From contig JAOZST010000139.1 of the NCBI GenBank assembly GCA_029939535.1, positions 1 to 9,820 on the forward strand: DNA of 9,820 nt. The letters run 5' to 3'. Under the pieces are notes generated by a model that ran no database searches, was not told the DNA's origin, and saw only the letters and a list, made by a program, of their open reading frames with translations. The position numbers and the translations under genes were made by a program. Within the stretch, counting starts at the first letter, position 1. Each line of letters starts with the position of its first letter. This document shows positions 5,887-9,820 of this stretch, one piece after another. This stretch comes from NBML01 sp029939535 (GTDB lineage Bacteria > Desulfobacterota > Desulfobacteria > Desulfobacterales > Desulfobacteraceae).

Positions 5887-8800
5887 TTGTTTCGGATGCT
5901 GCCATTAAAAACAGAACCAGCGTCCTGGTCCTGGCATTTATCATCCTGGGAATCGGCCTCTATGCCTATAGTGTACTGCCCAGGGAAAGCGACCCTGACA
6001 TCACCATTCCCTATGTCTTTGTAAGGACAGAATACCGGGGGGTCTCAGCCTCAGACATAGAAACCGCCATTACCATTAAAATTGAAAAAAAACTCAAGGG
6101 CCTGGATAAGGTTAAAAACATCAGTTCCGTCAGCTCCCAGGGACTGTCCCAGATTAATATTGAATTTCTGCCGGGTACGGATATTAACGAGGTCCTGACC
6201 AAGGTCAAGGACAAGGTGGATGAAGCCAAAAACGATCTGCCCACGGACCTGGAAAGCGACCCCTCGGTATTTGAAGTTAATATTTCCGAGATGCCCATTG
6301 TGGTCTATTCCCTGGCCGGGGACAGCGGCCCTAAAATCCTCAAAAAAATCGCCGATGATTTAAAGGATAATATTGAAGCTGTTCCAGGGGTGCTTGAGGC
6401 GGAAATCACCGGAGGCCAGGACCGGGAAATCAGGGTGGAAGTGGACGTGGACAAACTGGCCTATTATAAGATCCCCATCACCTCCCTTCAGCAGGCTGTG
6501 ATCAGTGAAAACCAGAACACCTCGGGCGGGGCCATAACCCTGGGGGACGGAAGGTTTCAGCTCAAAATACCGGGTGAATTTCAAACCCCGGAAGAGATTC
6601 TTTCCCTTGTGGTGGCCACCCACAACGGCAGACCCATCTATTTAAAAGATGTGGCCGCAGTGGTGGACGGCATCAAAGAAGAGACTTCAAGATCCAGGCT
6701 CAACGGCGTAGACTCCATTAATATCTCCGTTAAAAAACGGGTGGGAGAAAACATCATCTTTATTTCGGAAAAGATTGATGCCATTGTTAAAAAGGCAAGC
6801 CTTGGCTTTCCCCAAAACACCACCATCACCAAGCTCATGAACAAATCCAAGGATATCAAGGCCATGGTGGCTGACCTTGAAAACAATATTATATCCGGTT
6901 TGATCCTGGTGGTAGCAGTCCTTTTCATTGCTCTGGGAATCAGAAATGCTCTATTGGTAGGCCTTGCCATCCCCTTTTCCATGTTTCTATCCTTTGCAAC
7001 ACTCCTGGCCCTGGGCATTACCCTGAACATGGTGGTTCTGTTTTCCCTGACCCTGGCCCTGGGAATGCTGGTGGATAATGCCATTGTGATCATTGAAAAT
7101 ATCTATAGGTATATGCAGCAGGGGGTTCCCAGGGTGGAAGCTGCCATGAAAGCCACGGGAGAGGTGGCCTGGCCTGTAATAGGGTCTACTCTTACCACTG
7201 TGGCTGCATTTTTCCCCATGATTTTCTGGCCCGGTATCATGGGGGAATTCATGAATTACCTGCCCATAACTTTGATTGTGACCCTGGCATCTTCCTTATT
7301 TGTGGCCCTGGTAATCAACCCGGCTTTGTGCGCATTTTTCATGAAGGTTAAACCCAAAAAAGGAAAAACAGGGAAAAACACAGCAAACCAGAGGACCTCA
7401 GCCGAAGATATTAATGCCCAGGGGGAAAATCCCATTGAAATAAAGGGATTTGTTTTAAAGGCCTATGAAAAAATCCTTGTCCATGCCCTGAACCATAAAA
7501 TATCAGTGCTCCTGGCATCATTTGTTATCCTGGTCTTTTTGTTCCAGATCTGGATGCTCAAAATAGGTATTGAAAAACCAGTGGAATTTTTTCCTTCCAT
7601 TGACCCTGGATCGGTATTTGTCAATATTGATGTACCCGAAGGAGCAAACCTGGATTTTATAGACCGTACAACAAAAACCGTGGAAATGGCCATCTCCGGA
7701 AGCAGAAGCAGGGACTACCAAACCGCCATGACCATGCAGGAACATGAAACTTCCAGGGGCAAAACCTTTATGGCACCTTCCAATATTAATAATATCCAGC
7801 ATATCTACACCCGGGTGGTAGAGAATGCCGGCAGTTCCGTGTTTGATTCCAACCTGCCCAATCATATCGGTATCCAGTTCATTGATTTTGAAGACCGGAA
7901 GTCACCCACCAGGGAAGATCTGGAAGAGATCCGCAAAAGAGTGGCCCATATAGCCGGGGTCAAGATCACAGTGGATGAGCAGAAAGAAGGTCCGCCCACA
8001 GGTCCTCCCATTAATATTGAAATTTCAGGAAATAATTTTAATATCCTGAGCAGAATAGCTGAAAAAATTCAGAAACTGGTGGAAAGCGTCCCCCATGTCA
8101 AGGATGTCCGGAATGACTACCAGGGAGGGCTCCCCTCAGTCCAGGTAAAGATCGACCGCCAGAAAACAGCTCTTTTCGGCCTGACAACTTCTGCCATTGG
8201 TACTGCCCTTAAAATTGCCTATAACGGACTTGAAGTCTCCACCTATTATGAAGGGGATGAAGACTATGACATCGTGGTCAAACTGGCAGAATCAGACCGC
8301 CAGGTGGCAGATGTTCTGCACAAGCTCATGATCCCCACACCCACTGGTGAAATCGTTCCTTTGACCACCCTGGCCTCCATTGAATATACAGGGACCATCG
8401 GCGATATTGTACGGAAAAACCATGAGCGGGTGGTCACGATTCAGGCCAATGTGGATGAAACAAAAATCACTGGGACAGTGGCAAGAATGCAGGTCCAGGA
8501 ACTGATGAAAAATCTGGAGATGCCCCTGGGCTATAATTACAAATTCACAGGGGAAGATGAAGAGCAGCAGCAGGCCCAGGATTTTTTATCAAAAGCATTT
8601 ATCATAGCCCTTTTCCTTATTTTTCTGATCCTGGTCACCCTGTTCAACTCTGTTGTCCAGCCTGTCATTATCCTCACCTCGGTCATTCTTTCCCTGGGCG
8701 GGGCTTTCTGGGGACTGACCATGATTAACTCCCCCTTTGGCATTATCATGACCGGAGTAGGAATTATCTCCCTGGCAGGGGTTGTGGTGAATAATGCCAT

Positions 8801-9164
8801 TGTTCTCATCGACTATACCAACAAACTTCGAGATTCGGGCATGGGCATAAACGAATCCGTGATATCTGCCGGAGCCACCCGGCTTCGGCCTGTCATGCTC
8901 ACGGCCATTACCACCATTCTGGGACTTTTGCCCATGGTAACGGGCATCTCCTACGATTTCCATGTCATGGCGATTTCCATGGCCTCTGAATCCAGCCAGT
9001 GGTGGAGATCCATGGCCATTGTGGTCATCTTCGGCCTAATGATTGCCACCATACTTACCCTGGTGGTTGTACCCACCCTCTATGCCCTCATTGAACATGC
9101 AAAAAAAAATTTTTCAAAGGGATATACAAAGACCAGGCTTTTTTTCCTGGGAGAGCATCCATAA
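5883..9164 (+). CDS. RND-family efflux permease (AcrB/HAE type)
   Basis: A full-length 1093-residue proton-driven RND exporter of the inner membrane. The pattern is classic: membrane helix 1 (about 12-32), a large periplasmic loop to about 333, helices 2-6 (about 334-486), a cytoplasmic basic linker (487-522), helix 7 (about 540-560), a second large loop to about 900, and helices 8-12 (about 901-1070). Family blocks include PRESDPDI near the start, MLVDNAIVIIEN in helix 4 (395-406), GVVVNNAIVLIDY in helix 10 (966-978) and RLRPVMLT in helix 11 (1000-1007). Aligned with AcrB, D407 is kept as D398, but D408 becomes N399 and K940 becomes N970. R971 and T978 appear kept as R1000 and T1007. The 4-nt overlap with the adaptor shows they work as a pair. 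No outer-membrane factor is in the window. Exported compounds cannot be predicted: drugs, metabolites, lipids or solvents are possible. Confidence 0.93.
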   Translation: MIVSDAAIKNRTSVLVLAFIILGIGLYAYSVLPRESDPDITIPYVFVRTEYRGVSASDIETAITIKIEKKLKGLDKVKNISSVSSQGLSQINIEFLPGTDINEVLTKVKDKVDEAKNDLPTDLESDPSVFEVNISEMPIVVYSLAGDSGPKILKKIADDLKDNIEAVPGVLEAEITGGQDREIRVEVDVDKLAYYKIPITSLQQAVISENQNTSGGAITLGDGRFQLKIPGEFQTPEEILSLVVATHNGRPIYLKDVAAVVDGIKEETSRSRLNGVDSINISVKKRVGENIIFISEKIDAIVKKASLGFPQNTTITKLMNKSKDIKAMVADLENNIISGLILVVAVLFIALGIRNALLVGLAIPFSMFLSFATLLALGITLNMVVLFSLTLALGMLVDNAIVIIENIYRYMQQGVPRVEAAMKATGEVAWPVIGSTLTTVAAFFPMIFWPGIMGEFMNYLPITLIVTLASSLFVALVINPALCAFFMKVKPKKGKTGKNTANQRTSAEDINAQGENPIEIKGFVLKAYEKILVHALNHKISVLLASFVILVFLFQIWMLKIGIEKPVEFFPSIDPGSVFVNIDVPEGANLDFIDRTTKTVEMAISGSRSRDYQTAMTMQEHETSRGKTFMAPSNINNIQHIYTRVVENAGSSVFDSNLPNHIGIQFIDFEDRKSPTREDLEEIRKRVAHIAGVKITVDEQKEGPPTGPPINIEISGNNFNILSRIAEKIQKLVESVPHVKDVRNDYQGGLPSVQVKIDRQKTALFGLTTSAIGTALKIAYNGLEVSTYYEGDEDYDIVVKLAESDRQVADVLHKLMIPTPTGEIVPLTTLASIEYTGTIGDIVRKNHERVVTIQANVDETKITGTVARMQVQELMKNLEMPLGYNYKFTGEDEEQQQAQDFLSKAFIIALFLIFLILVTLFNSVVQPVIILTSVILSLGGAFWGLTMINSPFGIIMTGVGIISLAGVVVNNAIVLIDYTNKLRDSGMGINESVISAGATRLRPVMLTAITTILGLLPMVTGISYDFHVMAISMASESSQWWRSMAIVVIFGLMIATILTLVVVPTLYALIEHAKKNFSKGYTKTRLFFLGEHP

Positions 9165-9575
9165 ATAAAATTTAGTATTGACACGATATCTATTCTGATC
9201 CGGGCCGGTGCTGCTGACTTTCTTTTATCCATGGATGAGTCCGAAGCATACCGATATCTGCCCTACCTGAAAAAAGGGGGCAAAGTATTTGCCAATGCTC
9301 CGACTGATGCATTTCCCGATGAAAGAATAGCAGCCTGGCTTAAAAAAAATCATATTGAATCCAGGGCAATGGAAGCGGGGAAAAAAGCAATGGATCTTGG
9401 TGGTCCGCGACCCACAAATCTTGCCCTTGTGGCTTTTTATTCAGCTTTTGAGTATGGCCTGTTAAGTGCAGATGATCTGAGGGCAACCGTGGATAACATG
9501 AGCCCCGGACCTTTTAAAAAAACCAATTTAAAAATATTTGATACCTGCTACGAGACCGGTAAAAAAATGGTATAA
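9165..9575 (+). pseudogene. N-terminally truncated 2-oxoacid:ferredoxin oxidoreductase gamma (IorB-like) subunit
   Basis: The sequence from about 9180 reads DTISILIRAGADFLLSMDE and continues into EAYRYLPYLKKGG (9243-9281). This matches the middle of the gamma/beta-type subunit of indolepyruvate or other 2-oxoacid:acceptor oxidoreductases (typically ...SPLI..G.ADLLL..E..EALRYLPYL..GG). The end (LGGPRPTNLALVAFYSA, then KTNLKIFDTCYETGKK) also fits that family. Missing is the first 60 or so residues with the GxGGQG nucleotide or thiamine-partner motif. Homology runs upstream of the first ATG (9231), which has no Shine-Dalgarno, and no start codon serves the upstream part. It continues in frame to the permease stop at 9162-9164. 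The partner alpha subunit is absent. I infer a deletion or recombination scar rather than a working 114-residue protein. The family call rests on remembered family patterns, not a search. Confidence 0.7.
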
Positions 9576-9612
9576 TTGAATTAAAGCAAAACCATAATTT
9601 TGATTGATAGTA

Positions 9613-9710
9613 AATATGGGTTGCTTGATTTAAAATTTGAGCAGCCTATTGGTTAACCGACTTTAAGATTTCAAAAATTCTATGGCAAGACTGCTCATTT
9701 TTCCCATATT
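9613..9710. repeat. Imperfect inverted repeat beside the right-edge reading frame
   Basis: AATATGGG (9613-9620) is inversely matched by CCCATATT (9703-9710). Further in, GAGCAGCCT (9639-9647) is inversely matched by AGACTGCTC (9688-9696) with one mismatch. The outer and inner matches are separated by 18 nt on the left but 6 nt on the right, so it is a two-part dyad with unequal spacing. It lies just beyond the stop of the minus-strand frame at 9719. It could be a transcript-end structure or the end of a mobile element. Neither is shown. Confidence 0.4.
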
Positions 9711-9718
9711 GCTGGTAC

Positions 9719-9820
9719 TTAAACAAAAATGCCTATATTTTGAAGCAGCTTTGAATGACTGACCACCTTTTTCACTTCTCTTTTAAATGCACTGTGACGG
9801 TTGTATTTTTCCTTACAGTA
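9719..9820 (-). CDS. C-terminal end of an unidentified protein (partial, runs off right edge)
   Basis: A minus-strand frame enters from the window edge and reads 33 residues before TAA at 9721-9719. It is strongly basic (KEKYNRHSAFKREVKKVV) and ends in LLQNIGIFV. The mix of basic and hydrophobic residues looks protein-like and reminds me of transposase C-termini, but I do not recognise the family. Only 33 residues are visible, so it could also be a chance open frame. The dyad just downstream would suit either a gene end or an element end. Confidence 0.35.
   Translation of the reverse strand, partial: YCKEKYNRHSAFKREVKKVVSHSKLLQNIGIFV

Noticed and set aside
6638..7093. Long antisense open frame inside the permease gene
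   Set aside because: It lies wholly inside a well-supported gene, has no ribosome site or recognisable domain, and is explained by the codon bias of the sense strand.
9178..9183. Perfect TTGACA -35-like hexamer right after the permease stop
   Set aside because: No -10-like hexamer lies 15-19 bp downstream, where the sequence is GC-rich, and the following gene fragment has no ribosome site.
9231..9575. A complete small gene of 114 codons beginning at the ATG
   Set aside because: Family-like residues continue upstream of the ATG without a start, and no Shine-Dalgarno precedes it. A truncated remnant explains this better.

Overview
The window reads as chromosomal DNA of a Gram-negative bacterium. 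It encodes an inner-membrane RND pump with a periplasmic adaptor, and an amidohydrolase with an export signal. A leftover piece of a ferredoxin-linked 2-oxoacid oxidoreductase subunit suggests an anaerobe. Moderate AT-richness, strong purine Shine-Dalgarno sites and degenerate short repeats between genes would fit a Desulfobacterota (Desulfobacterales-like) sulfate reducer. That placement is an inference from general character, not from a marker gene.

Layout. On the minus strand, reading from about 4.5 kb down to 0.1 kb, lie an NAD(P)-dependent aldehyde dehydrogenase of the succinate-semialdehyde dehydrogenase type (4536-3106), a Fic/DOC-fold protein with a non-canonical active-site motif (3002-2313), and an exported metal-dependent amidohydrolase with extra C-terminal beta domains (2188-134). 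They are separated by spacers of about 100-125 bp, so they need not form one operon. Both spacers carry degenerate sequence with a 7- or 14-nt period. On the plus strand, divergent from the dehydrogenase across about 180 bp, are a membrane-fusion (adaptor) protein (4717-5886) and a full-length RND permease (5883-9164). These two overlap by ATGA and are almost certainly co-translated. No outer-membrane TolC-type partner is present.

Directly after the permease stop, in the same frame, lies the C-terminal two thirds of a 2-oxoacid:ferredoxin oxidoreductase gamma (IorB-like) subunit. It has no N-terminus and no ribosome binding site, so I read it as a decayed fragment. The last 245 bp hold an imperfect inverted repeat and the C-terminal end of an unidentified minus-strand reading frame that enters from the right edge.

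Functionally the adaptor and permease form two of the three parts of an efflux pump. The minus-strand genes have no obvious shared pathway. I see no convincing new multi-gene system. The items most worth a second look are the truncated oxidoreductase fragment at the operon end, the heptad repeats, the altered Fic motif, and the altered charged residues in the pump's proton-relay positions.
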